Assembly (NCBI RefSeq): GCF_030816895.1
Contig: NZ_JAUSYL010000001.1
Coordinates: forward strand, 1,550,001 to 1,614,000
DNA: 64,000 bases
From: Clavibacter sp. B3I6
Lineage (GTDB): Bacteria; Actinomycetota; Actinomycetes; Actinomycetales; Microbacteriaceae
Direction: 5' to 3'
Positions within the stretch are counted from its first letter, which is position 1, and each line of letters begins with the position of its first letter. The position numbers and the translations under genes are program-made. The notes beneath the pieces were generated by a model that worked only from the letters and a program-made list of their open reading frames with translations, did no database searches and was not told the origin of the DNA. Of this stretch, positions 17,690-27,314 are shown in pieces.

Positions 17690-19078
17690 TCACTCGAACA
17701 GCCGGTTGACGCGCTCGTTGACCTGGTCGAGCGAGTCGACGGATTCGCTGCCGATGTAGATGCTGTCCATGACGGGCTTCATGATCGAGAGGATCTCCGC
17801 CGCGTTGTTCGTGACGGGGAAGAGGATCGTGTCGCCGTCGTCGACCAGGTCCGTGAACGGCTGCACGTCGAAGCCCTTGTCCGCGAACGCCGCGATGGCC
17901 GCCTCCGTGCCGGCCGGTCGCGCGGGGAAGATGACGCCCTCCTCGCCGACGATGGTCTGGCAGGCGTCCGAGCCGAGGAACGCGACCCAGCGGGACGACT
18001 CCTCCGGCGCGTCCGTCTGGGCGCTGATGGAGTCGCCGAGGCCGTTGTACATGGACACGGGATGCCCGACGGGGCCGATGGGCACGCTCGCGATGCCGAG
18101 GTCGACGCCCTCCAGGCGGGCGTAGCTGGAGATCGTCCAGGACCCGTCCGCCACGAGGGCGGCCTGGCCGGCACCGAGCTGCTGCACGAGGTTCGGCGCC
18201 GTCCCGACGCGCTCGTACGACGGGAGGTAGCCCTTGTCGACGAGCCCGAACAGCCACGCGATGGAGTCCTTGAACCGCGGGTCGTCGTAGTTGTACTGGT
18301 CGCCCCACACGGGCTCGTTGGTGAACTCCCACCCGGTGGCGCCCGCGAGCCAGGACCACTGCGTCTGCCCGTTCGTGTCGCCGGCGCCGTTGGACCCGAG
18401 CCCGTACGTGACGACGTCCTCCGGGTCGAAGCCCTCCTCGTCCCCCCGGACGCCGTTCGCGTCGACGGAGAGGTGCGCGATCACCTGCTCGAACGTCCCC
18501 CCGTCCTCGGGGTTCCAGGTGAGCCCCTGGAGGTCGGCGGGCGTCATGCCGGCCTCCTCGAGCACGGCCTCGTCGTAGAACAGGGCGATGGTGTCGAAGT
18601 CCTTCGGCGACCCGTACTGCTTGCCGTCCTGGCCGACCCAGAGCTCGGCGAGCCCGGCCTGGTAGTCGGCCGGGTCGATGTCCGCGGTCGCCTGGAAGTC
18701 GTCCAGCGGCAGGATCACGCCGCGGCTGACGAACTCGGGGTACTTGGTGAGGTGGTCGGTGAAGACGTCCGGCCCGGCCCCCGCGACGAGACCCGCGGTG
18801 AGCTTCTGCCAGTAGTCGGCCCAGCCGTACTGCGTGATGCGGATGTCGATGTCCGGGTTCTCCGCCTCGAAGGCGGCCGCGCACTTCTCGTATCCGGGCA
18901 GCTGCAGCGACTCCCACAGCCAGTAGTCGACCGCGGTGGTGCCCGCGGCGACCCCGGGCGTCGCGGCGCAGCCGGACAGGGCGACGAAGGAGGCCGCCGC
19001 CGCGATCGCCGCGGCGATCCGCCGTGGTCCTCGTCGCGGTCGGGAGGGACGGGGGGCGCGTGATGTCGTCGTCGACAT
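17690..19078 (-). CDS. Sugar ABC transporter substrate-binding lipoprotein
   Basis: A 462-residue lipoprotein. A basic start and hydrophobic stretch lead into the lipobox LSGC at Cys37. The mature part is a family-1 carbohydrate-binding protein (VDYWLWESLQLPGYEKCAAAFEAENPDI, YPEFVSRGVILPL, ALVADGSWTISS). It should capture an oligosaccharide at the outer membrane face and feed the two permeases encoded just upstream. Since it lies beside two alpha-galactosidase genes, an alpha-galactoside such as melibiose or raffinose is the best guess. No ATPase gene is in the cluster, so a shared MsiK-type ATPase encoded elsewhere is likely. Confidence 0.93.
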   Translation of the reverse strand: MSTTTSRAPRPSRPRRGPRRIAAAIAAAASFVALSGCAATPGVAAGTTAVDYWLWESLQLPGYEKCAAAFEAENPDIDIRITQYGWADYWQKLTAGLVAGAGPDVFTDHLTKYPEFVSRGVILPLDDFQATADIDPADYQAGLAELWVGQDGKQYGSPKDFDTIALFYDEAVLEEAGMTPADLQGLTWNPEDGGTFEQVIAHLSVDANGVRGDEEGFDPEDVVTYGLGSNGAGDTNGQTQWSWLAGATGWEFTNEPVWGDQYNYDDPRFKDSIAWLFGLVDKGYLPSYERVGTAPNLVQQLGAGQAALVADGSWTISSYARLEGVDLGIASVPIGPVGHPVSMYNGLGDSISAQTDAPEESSRWVAFLGSDACQTIVGEEGVIFPARPAGTEAAIAAFADKGFDVQPFTDLVDDGDTILFPVTNNAAEILSIMKPVMDSIYIGSESVDSLDQVNERVNRLFE

Positions 19079-19089
19079 GGTCGTGGTCC

Positions 19090-20055
19090 TCACTTGATGC
19101 CGTTGAAGCCGATGTTGTTGACGATGCGCTTGGCGAAGACCCCGAAGAGCAGGATCATCGGCAGGGCCGCCACGAGCGTCGCGGCCATGAGGCCCGACCA
19201 GTCCGGCCCGCCCTGAGGGCTCTGCGACTTGAACGCCCCGAGCGCCACGGTGAGCACGCGGGAGTCGTCGGTGTAGCTGACCATCAGGGGCCAGAAGTAG
19301 TCGTTCCAGCTGGTCATGTAGGTGAGGATGCTCACGGTCGCGATGGGCGCCGCGGACATCGGGATGATGACCTTGAAGAAGATGGCGAGCTTGCTCGCGC
19401 CGTCCACCAGCGCCGCCTCCTCCACCTCCTTGGGCACGTTGAGGAAGAACTGCCGGAGGAAGAAGATCGCGAACGGGGTCATGAACAGCGACGGCAGCAT
19501 GATGCCGAGCAGGGTGTCGATGAGCCCCAGCTGCTTCACGAGCAGGAAGTTCGGCAGCAGGGTGAAGATCACGGGCACCATGAGCGACAGCAGGAAGAAG
19601 CCGAACACGAAGTCGCGTCCGCGCCAGACGAGGCGGGAGAACGCGTAGGCCGCCATCGCGGAGAAGAAGACCTGGCACACGGTCACGGTCGTGCTGACGA
19701 TCACGGAGTTGCCGAGGTAGCGCCAGAAGTCGAGCTTGGCGCCGGATCCGCCGTCGGCGATCGCGTCGTCGACCGACTGGGCGCCGAAGACGCGGAGGAA
19801 GCCGTTCCAGGTGAAGTCGACCGGCAGGAGCGAGGAGGCGTTGCCGTAGAGCGCGCCGTTGCCCGAGAGGGCGGTGCGGAGGATCCAGTAGAACGGGAAC
19901 ACCGTGACGACGATGAGGATCGCCATGACCACCCACGCGGCGACGCGGCCCCACCGGATCGGGCGGCGCGGGCGGGGCGGACGGGGGTTCCCCGGGGGGA
20001 CGTCGGATTCGACGGGGCGGGGCGGCGCGACGGGAGGGCTCTGCAGCTGGGTCAT
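19090..20055 (-). CDS. Sugar ABC transporter permease (MalG type)
   Basis: A 321-residue inner-membrane permease. The proline-rich cytoplasmic N-terminus is followed by six transmembrane helices and the ATPase-docking EAA loop (VEEAALVDGASKLAIFFKVIIPMSAAP). It is eight bases downstream of the other permease and eleven upstream of the binding protein, so all three form one operon transcribed from the divergent region at 21.1 kb. The start ATG at 20055 follows AACTAGGAGCCGTC. Confidence 0.93.
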   Translation of the reverse strand: MTQLQSPPVAPPRPVESDVPPGNPRPPRPRRPIRWGRVAAWVVMAILIVVTVFPFYWILRTALSGNGALYGNASSLLPVDFTWNGFLRVFGAQSVDDAIADGGSGAKLDFWRYLGNSVIVSTTVTVCQVFFSAMAAYAFSRLVWRGRDFVFGFFLLSLMVPVIFTLLPNFLLVKQLGLIDTLLGIMLPSLFMTPFAIFFLRQFFLNVPKEVEEAALVDGASKLAIFFKVIIPMSAAPIATVSILTYMTSWNDYFWPLMVSYTDDSRVLTVALGAFKSQSPQGGPDWSGLMAATLVAALPMILLFGVFAKRIVNNIGFNGIK

Positions 20056-20063
20056 GACGGCTC

Positions 20064-21041
20064 CTAGTTCAGGTCGGACTGGCCGGCCCGCGTGAGGCGG
20101 TATTGGAAGTAGGTGACGATCACGAGGATGATCAGCATCGCGACGCTGAGCGTCGACGCGTAGCCGAAGTCGAACTGCGCGAACGCCTTGTCGTAGATGT
20201 AGACCTGCAGCAGCCGGGACGCGTCGACCGGGCCGCCGTTGGTCGTCACCGAGACGGTGTCGAATACCTGGAACGACCCGATCACGGAGATGATGAGGAC
20301 CAGGCCGAGCACGGGTCGGAGCAACGGCAGGGTGATGCCGCGGAACATGCGGATCTCCGATGCGCCGTCGACCCGGGCGGCCTCGTAGTAGTTGGCCGGG
20401 ATGGCCTGCAGGCCCGCGAAGATCAGCAGCGCCGTGTAGCCCATGTGCCGCCAGACGTTCACGGCGGCGATCGTGGGGATCACCGCCGCCTCGGTCGTGA
20501 AGAACCCGATGCGGTCGAGGCCGATCCACTCGAGCATCTGGTTCCCGATGCCGAGCTGGAAGTCGAGGATCCAGAGGAAGACGAGGGCGGCGACGACGTT
20601 GGAGACCAGGTACGGCGCGAGGATCACGCCGCGGAGGAGCGTGGACTGCGTCAGCCGCTGCATGAGCACCGCGATGCCGAGCGCGATGACCGTCTGGAAC
20701 CCGATGTTGAGGACCACGTAGTAGATCGTGACCCGTGCGGCGTTCCAGAAGATCGGGTCGGCGAGCATGCGCTGGTAGTTCTCGATGCCGATGAACCGGG
20801 CCGGCGAGAGCAGGTCCCAGGAGGTGAAGCTCAACCAGATCCCGCGGGCCAGGGGCCAGAAGTAGAAGACGACGAGGCCGAGCGCGGCCGGGATGAGGAA
20901 CATCGCCGCGAGCCGGGTGTCGTCCGGCCGCCGAGCTCGTCTCGGCGGGCTGCCGCCGCTCGATCGCCGGGCGGATGCCGGCGCGGGGACCGCGGCCGGT
21001 GGCCCGGCGGTGGTGCTGCGACCGTTCACGGAGAGTGCCAT
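20064..21041 (-). CDS. Sugar ABC transporter permease (MalF type)
   Basis: A 325-residue permease with six transmembrane helices and an EAA loop (NYYEAARVDGASEIRMFRGITLPLL). First gene of the importer operon. The ATG at 21041 has GAAGGAGT upstream; a longer reading frame exists but its extension carries no ribosome site. It faces the GH36 gene, and the shared LacI-type operator sits between them. Confidence 0.93.
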   Translation of the reverse strand: MALSVNGRSTTAGPPAAVPAPASARRSSGGSPPRRARRPDDTRLAAMFLIPAALGLVVFYFWPLARGIWLSFTSWDLLSPARFIGIENYQRMLADPIFWNAARVTIYYVVLNIGFQTVIALGIAVLMQRLTQSTLLRGVILAPYLVSNVVAALVFLWILDFQLGIGNQMLEWIGLDRIGFFTTEAAVIPTIAAVNVWRHMGYTALLIFAGLQAIPANYYEAARVDGASEIRMFRGITLPLLRPVLGLVLIISVIGSFQVFDTVSVTTNGGPVDASRLLQVYIYDKAFAQFDFGYASTLSVAMLIILVIVTYFQYRLTRAGQSDLN

Positions 21042-21159
21042 CGAGACTCCTTCGTCCTTCCCGCTCCATCGCGGGCATCGAGGACCAGAGGCCCCCGCCG
21101 CCTCAGTGTGACCGCGGGCGCGGGTCGGCACAACGAACCGATGTAACGGAAAGGTAACG

Positions 21160-21177
21160 AATGTAAACGCTTACATT
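21160..21177. promoter_or_regulatory. LacI-family operator controlling importer and GH36 gene
   Basis: An 18-base near-perfect palindrome, AATGTAAACGCTTACATT, with only one mismatched pair inside and the central CG typical of LacI-family sites. It overlaps a TTACAT -35 box whose -10 (TACAGT, 21195-21200, 18-base spacer) points to the GH36 gene. On the other strand TTTACA within the same palindrome can serve the importer operon. Either of the two nearby LacI proteins could bind it. Confidence 0.8.
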
Positions 21178-21240
21178 CCGTCCACCATCCGAGCTACAGT
21201 CGCTCCTGACAGCCGTCCACCGAAGCGCAACGGAGCCCTC

Positions 21241-23475
21241 GTGACCGTCATCGACACCCCCCTGACCACCTCGATCCAGTGGGACGGCGGCGGTCTCCTC
21301 CTCACGTTCGAGCACGATCCCGACGGCCCGGTGCGCCTCGTGGCCATGGGCGGTGCCGGAGCCGGCACGGCCGCCGATCCGGAGTCGTCGACGGAGCGCA
21401 CGAGTCCCCGTCAACCGCTGGTGGAGGTGCTCTCCCCCGCCTGGGGCCGCCTCAACAACAGCTACCGCTACGACGGCACGGCCCTCGGCGCCGGGCTGCG
21501 GTTCGTCAGCTCGACGCCGAGCTCGACGGACGGCGTCGACAGGCTGGAGATCGTGCAGCGGCACGAGGGATCCGGCCTCGTCGCCACCACGGTGCTCGAG
21601 GCGCACGCCGGTGTCGCCGCGGTCCGCACCACCACCACGATCCGGGTCGAGGCGGCGCGCGCGCCGCTGCCGATCTGGGCCGTCACGAGCTTCGCGACGG
21701 GCGCCGTGGTGTCCGACTCGCCGAACGACGTCGACCTCTGGTGGGCGGACAGCGGCTGGTGCTCGGAGAACAGGTGGACCTCGCGGCCGCTCCGATCCCC
21801 GGGCCTGGTCGCCATCGACCGCACGGCCCGCGGCGAGACCAGCCGCAACCGCCTCGCGATCTCGAGCTCCAGCACGTGGTCCTCCGGCGTGGCGAACCCC
21901 GCAGGAGCGGCACGCGATCGCCGCACCGGCCGGACGCTCGCCTGGCAGGTCGAGCACAACGGCGCGTGGGCGTTCGAGCTGGGCGAGGACCCCGACTGGG
22001 GTCACGGCGGGGTCCCCCTCGAGGACCGGCTGTTCAGCGACACCCCGTTCGGGCCGCCCCGCGCCGACCGGTCCCGCGACGGCGCCTACGTCGCCGTCCT
22101 CGGCCCCACGGACACGCTCCACCAGTGGTCCGTCGTCCTCGACGGGACCACGTCGTTCACGACCGTGCCCGTCTCGTTCACCGCCGCCGGCTCCCTGGAG
22201 GACGCCTTCGGCCGCCTCGCCGAGCAGCGCCGCGCATCCCGGCGCCGGCACACGGCCGGCGACGCCCTCCCCGTGGTCTTCAACGACTACATGAACACGC
22301 TGGAGGGCGACCCCACCGAGGGCAAGCTGCTGCCCCTCATCGACGCCGCCGCACGCGTCGGCGCGGAGGTCTTCTGCATCGACGCCGGGTGGTACGACGA
22401 CACCGCCGGCTGGTGGGCGAGCGTCGGGGACTGGATGCCGTCGACCGCGCGGTTCCCCTCCGGGCTCCCGTCGGTGCTCGACCACATCCGGTCGCGCGGC
22501 ATGGTGGCGGGGCTCTGGCTCGAACCCGAGGTCGTCGGCGTGACCAGCGAGGCCGCGCGCACCCTGCCGGACTCGGCCTTCCTGCAGCGCGGCGGGGTGC
22601 GGGTCGTCGAGAACGCCCGCTACCTGCTCGACCTCCGCTCGCCCGCAGCCCGCGCGCACCTCGACGAGGCGGTCGACCGGCTCGTCGGCGACCTCGGGGT
22701 CGGCTTCTTCAAGCTGGACTACAACGTCACCCCCGGCGCCGGGACCGACCTCGACGCGTCCTCCGTGGGCGCGGGCCTGCTCGACCACAACCGCGCCCTC
22801 CTCGCGTGGCTGTCGGACGTGCTGGACCGGCACCCCGACCTCATCCTCGAGAACTGCGGCTCGGGCGCCATGCGCTCGGACGCCGCCATGCTGCGGGTGC
22901 TGCAGCTCCAGTCCACCTCGGACCAGCAGGATCCGCTCCTCTACCCGATGATCGCGGTGGGCGCGCTGGCGCACATCCTCCCCGAGCAGGCCGGCAACTG
23001 GGCGTACCCGCAGCCCGACATGACCGACGAGATGGTCGTGTTCACCGAGTGCACCGGCCTCGCCGGGCGCCTCTACCAGGCGGGGGTGCTGAGCGGCATG
23101 GACGACCACGGGCTCGACCTCGTGGCCGACGCGGTCCGGGTCCACAAGGAGACGCGGCACGCCCTCGCCTCCTCGACGCCGCGCTTCCCCACCGGGCTGC
23201 CGTCCTGGGACGACGCGTGGACGAGCGTGGCGTTCGACGTCGCCGACTCCCCCGACACGTACGTGGTGGCATGGCGGCAGGCGCACGCCGGACCGGTGGT
23301 CCAGCTGGCGCTCCCCCACCTCGGTGACGGCGACGTGGACGTCGAGCAGGTCTACCCGCCGGCGGGCATCGGCGCGGAGTGGACGTCGACCCGCACGGCC
23401 GAGGGGATGAGCCTCGACTCCGGGAGCGGGACGGGGATCGCCGGTGCGCGCATGTACCGGGTGCGCCGCGCCTGA
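21241..23475 (+). CDS. GH36 alpha-galactosidase
   Basis: A 744-residue cytoplasmic enzyme (no signal peptide) that releases terminal alpha-galactose from imported oligosaccharides. Family 36 motifs are clear: WYDDTAGWWASVGDW, GLWLEPEVV, the nucleophile in FFKLDYN (Asp493) and the acid/base region ENCGSGAMRSD (Asp547). An N-terminal beta-sandwich (about 1-300) precedes the barrel, as in family members of this length. The GTG start at 21241 follows CGGAG. Controlled from the divergent operator. Confidence 0.94.
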   Translation: MTVIDTPLTTSIQWDGGGLLLTFEHDPDGPVRLVAMGGAGAGTAADPESSTERTSPRQPLVEVLSPAWGRLNNSYRYDGTALGAGLRFVSSTPSSTDGVDRLEIVQRHEGSGLVATTVLEAHAGVAAVRTTTTIRVEAARAPLPIWAVTSFATGAVVSDSPNDVDLWWADSGWCSENRWTSRPLRSPGLVAIDRTARGETSRNRLAISSSSTWSSGVANPAGAARDRRTGRTLAWQVEHNGAWAFELGEDPDWGHGGVPLEDRLFSDTPFGPPRADRSRDGAYVAVLGPTDTLHQWSVVLDGTTSFTTVPVSFTAAGSLEDAFGRLAEQRRASRRRHTAGDALPVVFNDYMNTLEGDPTEGKLLPLIDAAARVGAEVFCIDAGWYDDTAGWWASVGDWMPSTARFPSGLPSVLDHIRSRGMVAGLWLEPEVVGVTSEAARTLPDSAFLQRGGVRVVENARYLLDLRSPAARAHLDEAVDRLVGDLGVGFFKLDYNVTPGAGTDLDASSVGAGLLDHNRALLAWLSDVLDRHPDLILENCGSGAMRSDAAMLRVLQLQSTSDQQDPLLYPMIAVGALAHILPEQAGNWAYPQPDMTDEMVVFTECTGLAGRLYQAGVLSGMDDHGLDLVADAVRVHKETRHALASSTPRFPTGLPSWDDAWTSVAFDVADSPDTYVVAWRQAHAGPVVQLALPHLGDGDVDVEQVYPPAGIGAEWTSTRTAEGMSLDSGSGTGIAGARMYRVRRA

Positions 23476-23481
23476 GGCGGC

Positions 23482-23508
23482 GACGGCGCTCGCAGGCCGG
23501 GCGCCGTC
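23482..23508. terminator. Hairpin between converging GH36 and LacI genes
   Basis: GACGGCGC (23482-23489) pairs with GCGCCGTC (23501-23508) across an 11-base loop. The right arm overlaps the stop of the minus-strand LacI gene. A modest stem, with no T-run. Confidence 0.4.
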
Positions 23509-24523
23509 ACCGCGGCGCGGCGGTGCTCTCGCGCACGATGAGCTGCGCGGGGAGGTCGACGTCGTCGGGCGCGGGCGTGTCCTCCATGCGCGCGACCAGC
23601 TGCTCCAGGACGGCGCGCCCCAGGCCCCGGAAGTCCATCCGCACGCTCGTGAGCGAGGGCGAGATGACCTGGGAGAAGGTCGCGTCGTCGAAGCCGACCA
23701 GGCTGATGTCGTCGGGCACCCGGCGCCCCGACTCGGTCAACGCCCGGAGGGAGCCGAGGGCGATGTCGTCGTTGAAGCAGAACAGCGCCGTCGCGTCGTC
23801 GTCCAGCGCGCGCAGCGTCGCGTCGTAGGCCTGGCGCGGGTGCCATCCGGTCATGATGACCTCGGGCGCGGCCACGCCCGCCCGGGCGAGGGTCTCCAGG
23901 TAGGCGCGCGTGCGGCCTCGACCCGACTCGGACGGGTGGTCGACGCTCAGGTGATGGACGGTCCGGTGCCCGAGCCCCAGCAGGTGCTCGGTCGCGAGCC
24001 GGGCTCCGACCTCGTCGTCGATGTGGGCGTGCGGCACCCCCGAGAGGTGCGTCCCCATGAGCGTCGCGGAGGCGGCGGGCAGGTCGGTGGGCAGCAGCTC
24101 CAGCGCCCTGCTGACGGGGCTGTCGAACTCGATCCCCACCACCCCGGCGAGGGGCAGCCGCAGCAGCAGGTCCACCGCCGATCGGGCGTCGTCCGGGTGC
24201 CCGGTGGGCACGACGGCGACGGTCACGAGGAGGCCGTGCGCGATGGCGGCCTCCTGGATCCCCTGGATCGTGGAGGCGAACCCGTACCGGGCGGTGTCGC
24301 CGGCGAGGACCCCGACGAGGCGGTTGCGGCCGCTCACGAGGGCACGGGCCGCCTCGTTGGGCCGGTACCCGAGCTCGTCGACCGCCCGCGTGACCGCAGC
24401 GCGGCGGCGCGCGCTCACCTGGTCGCTGCCGTTCAGCACCCGCGACACGGTCGCGTTGGAGACGCCCGCGAGTCGCGCGACGTCCGCGATGCCGGGCTGC
24501 TTCCCACGTCGCGACTCGGTCAT
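23507..24523 (-). CDS. LacI family transcriptional regulator (second)
   Basis: A 338-residue repressor. The helix-turn-helix IADVARLAGVSNATVSRVLNGSD and the hinge ELGYRPNEAARAL are canonical. The effector domain shows VGVLAGDTARYGF and VSLVGFDDATFSQVISPSLTSVRMD. Divergent from the GH27-like gene, which it probably controls through the 24-base inverted repeat between them. Start at the ATG at 24523. Confidence 0.93.
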   Translation of the reverse strand: MTESRRGKQPGIADVARLAGVSNATVSRVLNGSDQVSARRRAAVTRAVDELGYRPNEAARALVSGRNRLVGVLAGDTARYGFASTIQGIQEAAIAHGLLVTVAVVPTGHPDDARSAVDLLLRLPLAGVVGIEFDSPVSRALELLPTDLPAASATLMGTHLSGVPHAHIDDEVGARLATEHLLGLGHRTVHHLSVDHPSESGRGRTRAYLETLARAGVAAPEVIMTGWHPRQAYDATLRALDDDATALFCFNDDIALGSLRALTESGRRVPDDISLVGFDDATFSQVISPSLTSVRMDFRGLGRAVLEQLVARMEDTPAPDDVDLPAQLIVRESTAAPR

Positions 24524-24557
24524 GACCCGACAGTAGCGGCCCCCCATCGCCCCATCC

Positions 24558-24581
24558 GCTCCGGGCATCGACGCCCGGAGC
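24558..24581. promoter_or_regulatory. Inverted repeat between LacI and GH27-like genes, candidate operator
   Basis: GCTCCGGGC (24558-24566), six bases, GCCCGGAGC (24573-24581). The repeat is symmetric around TCGA. It lies in the 95-base divergent gap, so it can be a LacI-type operator; a hairpin in the GH27 leader is the alternative. It is not similar to the AT-richer operator at 21160. Confidence 0.4.
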
Positions 24582-24618
24582 CGCACGTGCCCGACCCGGA
24601 ACGACGAGAGGACGACCG

Positions 24619-25887
24619 ATGACCGCGCTCACACCCCCCATGGGCTGGAACAGCTGGGACAGCTACGGAACGACCGTGACGGAGGAGGAGGTCCTGGCGA
24701 ACGCCCGGTTCATGGCCGAGCACCTGCTGCCGTTCGGATGGGACACGGTGGTGGTCGACATCCAGTGGTACGAGCCCACCGCACGTGCCGGCGGCTACAA
24801 CGACGCTCCCCCGGTCGAGCTCGACGCGCACGGGCGCCAGATGCCGGCCGTCAACCGGTTCCCCTCCGCAGCCGACGGCGCGGGATTCGGTCCGCTCGCG
24901 CAGGCGGTGCACGATCTCGGGCTCCGCTTCGGCCTGCACATCATGCGCGGGATCCCGCGCCTCGCGGTCGAGCGCGACCTCCCCGTGCTGGGGACGGAGG
25001 CGACCGCCGCGCAGATCGCCGACACGTCCTCGGTCTGCGCCTGGAACCCCGACAACTACGGCCTCGACCACGACCACCCCGGGGCCCAGGCGTACTACGA
25101 CGCCCAGCTCGCGCAGTTCGCCGCCTGGGGAGTCGACCTGGTGAAGGCGGACGACATGCTCAGCCCGTACCACGAGCGCGAGATCTCGGCCTATCACCTC
25201 GCCATCGAGCGCTCCGGGCGGGACATCCTCCTGAGCCTCTCCCCGGGGACGCACCTCTCGACGATGCACCTCGACCACCTGCGCGAGTCCGCGGAGATGT
25301 GGCGCGTGTCCGACGACCTGTGGGACAGGTGGAGCGACGTGCTCGACCAGTTCAGCCGCATGGCGCGCTGGGCCCCGTTCCAGCAGGCCGGTTCCTGGGC
25401 GGACGCGGACATGCTGCCGCTCGGCCGCATCGGCATCCGAGCCGAGCGCGGCGAGGACCGGGACAGCCTCCTCACCCTCGATGAGCAGCGCACCCTCATG
25501 AGCCTCTGGATGATGTCGCGCTCGCCCCTCATGTACGGGGGCGACCTCCCGAGGAGCCGGCCCGAGACCATCGCCCTGCTCACCGTGCCGGGGATGATCC
25601 GCGTCCTGCAGCACTCCCAGGACAACCGGGAGGTGATCCGCGAGGACGACCTGGTCGTCTGGACGGCCGCGGCGACGGACGCCGACGCGCGCTACGTCGC
25701 GGTGTTCCAGCTCGGGGCCGAGGGCACGGTGCGACGCATCCCGCTGTCCTCGGTGGGGCTGCGACCCGGAGCACCGACCACCGTCACCGACGTGTGGTCC
25801 GGGGAGCCCGTGTCGGTCGCCGGGGACGCGCTGGAGCTGGACGTGCCCGCGCACGGAGCCCGGGTCGTGCGGTTCGACCTGGGGTGA
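24619..25887 (+). CDS. GH27-like alpha-galactosidase / alpha-N-acetylgalactosaminidase
   Basis: A 422-residue cytoplasmic glycosidase. The N-terminus TPPMGWNSWDSYGTTVTEEE and VVVDIQWYEP are typical of clan-D family 27 barrels. The likely nucleophile is Asp178 in LVKADDM, and the likely acid/base is Asp232 in MWRVSDDLWD. A short beta-domain ends the protein. Compared with classical family 27 enzymes the barrel is trimmed and lacks a secretion signal, so its substrate may be a small imported galactoside. The ribosome site GAGAGGAC is 6-7 bases before the ATG. Its own LacI gene lies divergently. Confidence 0.87.
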   Translation: MTALTPPMGWNSWDSYGTTVTEEEVLANARFMAEHLLPFGWDTVVVDIQWYEPTARAGGYNDAPPVELDAHGRQMPAVNRFPSAADGAGFGPLAQAVHDLGLRFGLHIMRGIPRLAVERDLPVLGTEATAAQIADTSSVCAWNPDNYGLDHDHPGAQAYYDAQLAQFAAWGVDLVKADDMLSPYHEREISAYHLAIERSGRDILLSLSPGTHLSTMHLDHLRESAEMWRVSDDLWDRWSDVLDQFSRMARWAPFQQAGSWADADMLPLGRIGIRAERGEDRDSLLTLDEQRTLMSLWMMSRSPLMYGGDLPRSRPETIALLTVPGMIRVLQHSQDNREVIREDDLVVWTAAATDADARYVAVFQLGAEGTVRRIPLSSVGLRPGAPTTVTDVWSGEPVSVAGDALELDVPAHGARVVRFDLG

Positions 25888-26030
25888 CGCGCGGCCGCGT
25901 CGCCGCCCCGGTGCCGACCGTCCGACGCGGCCCGCCGACGCTGCCGCCTCGACGGGCCGGGTAGCGTCGTCACGGCGAGCGGTCCGAGCCCAGCGTCCCG
26001 TCCACGACACCCGACCACCCGGAGGACCCC

Positions 26031-27314
26031 ATGCCCGACCGCACGCGATCGACCGAGCCGAGCACGGAGCGGTCACCCCACCATGTCGAGCCGACGACGG
26101 ACGCGCGCCCGGGAAGCGCGGAGACGCGCGGAGCCCTGCACCGCCGCCGTCTCGCGGTCTTCGCCTTCATGCTCGCCTTCGGGATCGGGATGTCCTCCTG
26201 GGTGGTGCGGACCCCCGCCGTCCGCGACCTCCTGACCGCATCCACCGCGGAGATGGGCCTCGTCCTCCTCGGACTGTCCGTGGGCTCCATGACCGGGGTG
26301 CTCACGTCGGCGGCGTTCGTCCGACGTCACGGCGTCCGCACCACCGTCGCGCTGGGAGGGGCGTCCTTCGTCCTGGGCATCGCGCTGGTCGGGGTCGCGG
26401 CGAGCCTCTCCTCCACCGCCGGCGTGTTCATCGGACTCGCGCTGACCGGTCTCGGGATCGGCTTCTCCGAGATCGCGTTGAACCTGGAGGGCGCCGCCAT
26501 CGAGAGCGCCCTGGGTCGATCCGTCCTCCCCGCGATGCACGGCTGCTTCAGCCTGGGCACGGTGATCGGGTCCGTCGCGGGCATCGGGCTCACCGCGATC
26601 GAGTTCCCCGTCCTCTGGCAGCTGGCCGGCGTGGCCGTGCTCGGCTGCGCCCTGCTGGGCACGGTCATCCGCCACGTCTCGGCGTCGACCGGCCGCGTCA
26701 CCGCCGTGACCGCCGGCGAGCCCGCCCCGCCTGCTCGCCGGTCGCTGCTGCAGGTGGCCCGCGAGCCGCGGATCCTCATGCTCGGGGCGATCGTCCTCGC
26801 CCTCGCCCTCGCCGAGGGCTCCGCCATGGACTGGCTGCCCCTGCTCATGGTCGACGGCCACGGCGCGTCCGCGACCGTCGGCACGATCGTGTTCGCCGGC
26901 TTCGCCGCAGCCATGACCGTCGGCCGGTTCCTGGGTGCGCCGCTGCTGGCGCGCTTCGGGAACGTGGCCGTCCTGCGGGTCAGCGCGCTCATCTCGGCGG
27001 CCGGCATCGCGATCGTCGTCTTCGTCGACAGCCCGATCGCCGCCGGCTGCGCGGTGGCCCTCTGGGGGCTGGGTGCCGCGCTCGGATTCCCGGTCACGCT
27101 CTCCGCCGCCGCGGACAGCGACGACCCCACGTCCTCCGTGGCCGCGGTCGCCACCGTCGGCTACATCGCGTTCCTCGTGGGGCCGCCGCTGCTCGGTTTC
27201 CTCGGCGAGCACTTCGGCCTCCGAGGGGCCATGATCCTGGTCCTGGTGCTCGTCGCGGCGGCATCCTCCCTGACGCGGGCGGCCGGCCCGCGGCGGAGGG
27301 GCGGACGCGGGTAG
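26031..27314 (+). CDS. MFS transporter (YbjJ-like)
   Basis: A 427-residue major facilitator with about twelve hydrophobic segments after a polar N-terminus. It has FGIGMSSWVVRTPAVRDLL at the first helix, FVRRHGVRTTVALGG in the usual 2-3 loop position, and GFSEIALNLEGAAIESALGRSVLPAMHGCFSLG, a stretch conserved in the YbjJ-type subgroup. Substrate unknown; position after the alpha-galactosidase genes suggests a sugar or an efflux role linked to it. The start ATG at 26031 follows GGAGGACCCC. Confidence 0.88.
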   Translation: MPDRTRSTEPSTERSPHHVEPTTDARPGSAETRGALHRRRLAVFAFMLAFGIGMSSWVVRTPAVRDLLTASTAEMGLVLLGLSVGSMTGVLTSAAFVRRHGVRTTVALGGASFVLGIALVGVAASLSSTAGVFIGLALTGLGIGFSEIALNLEGAAIESALGRSVLPAMHGCFSLGTVIGSVAGIGLTAIEFPVLWQLAGVAVLGCALLGTVIRHVSASTGRVTAVTAGEPAPPARRSLLQVAREPRILMLGAIVLALALAEGSAMDWLPLLMVDGHGASATVGTIVFAGFAAAMTVGRFLGAPLLARFGNVAVLRVSALISAAGIAIVVFVDSPIAAGCAVALWGLGAALGFPVTLSAAADSDDPTSSVAAVATVGYIAFLVGPPLLGFLGEHFGLRGAMILVLVLVAAASSLTRAAGPRRRGGRG

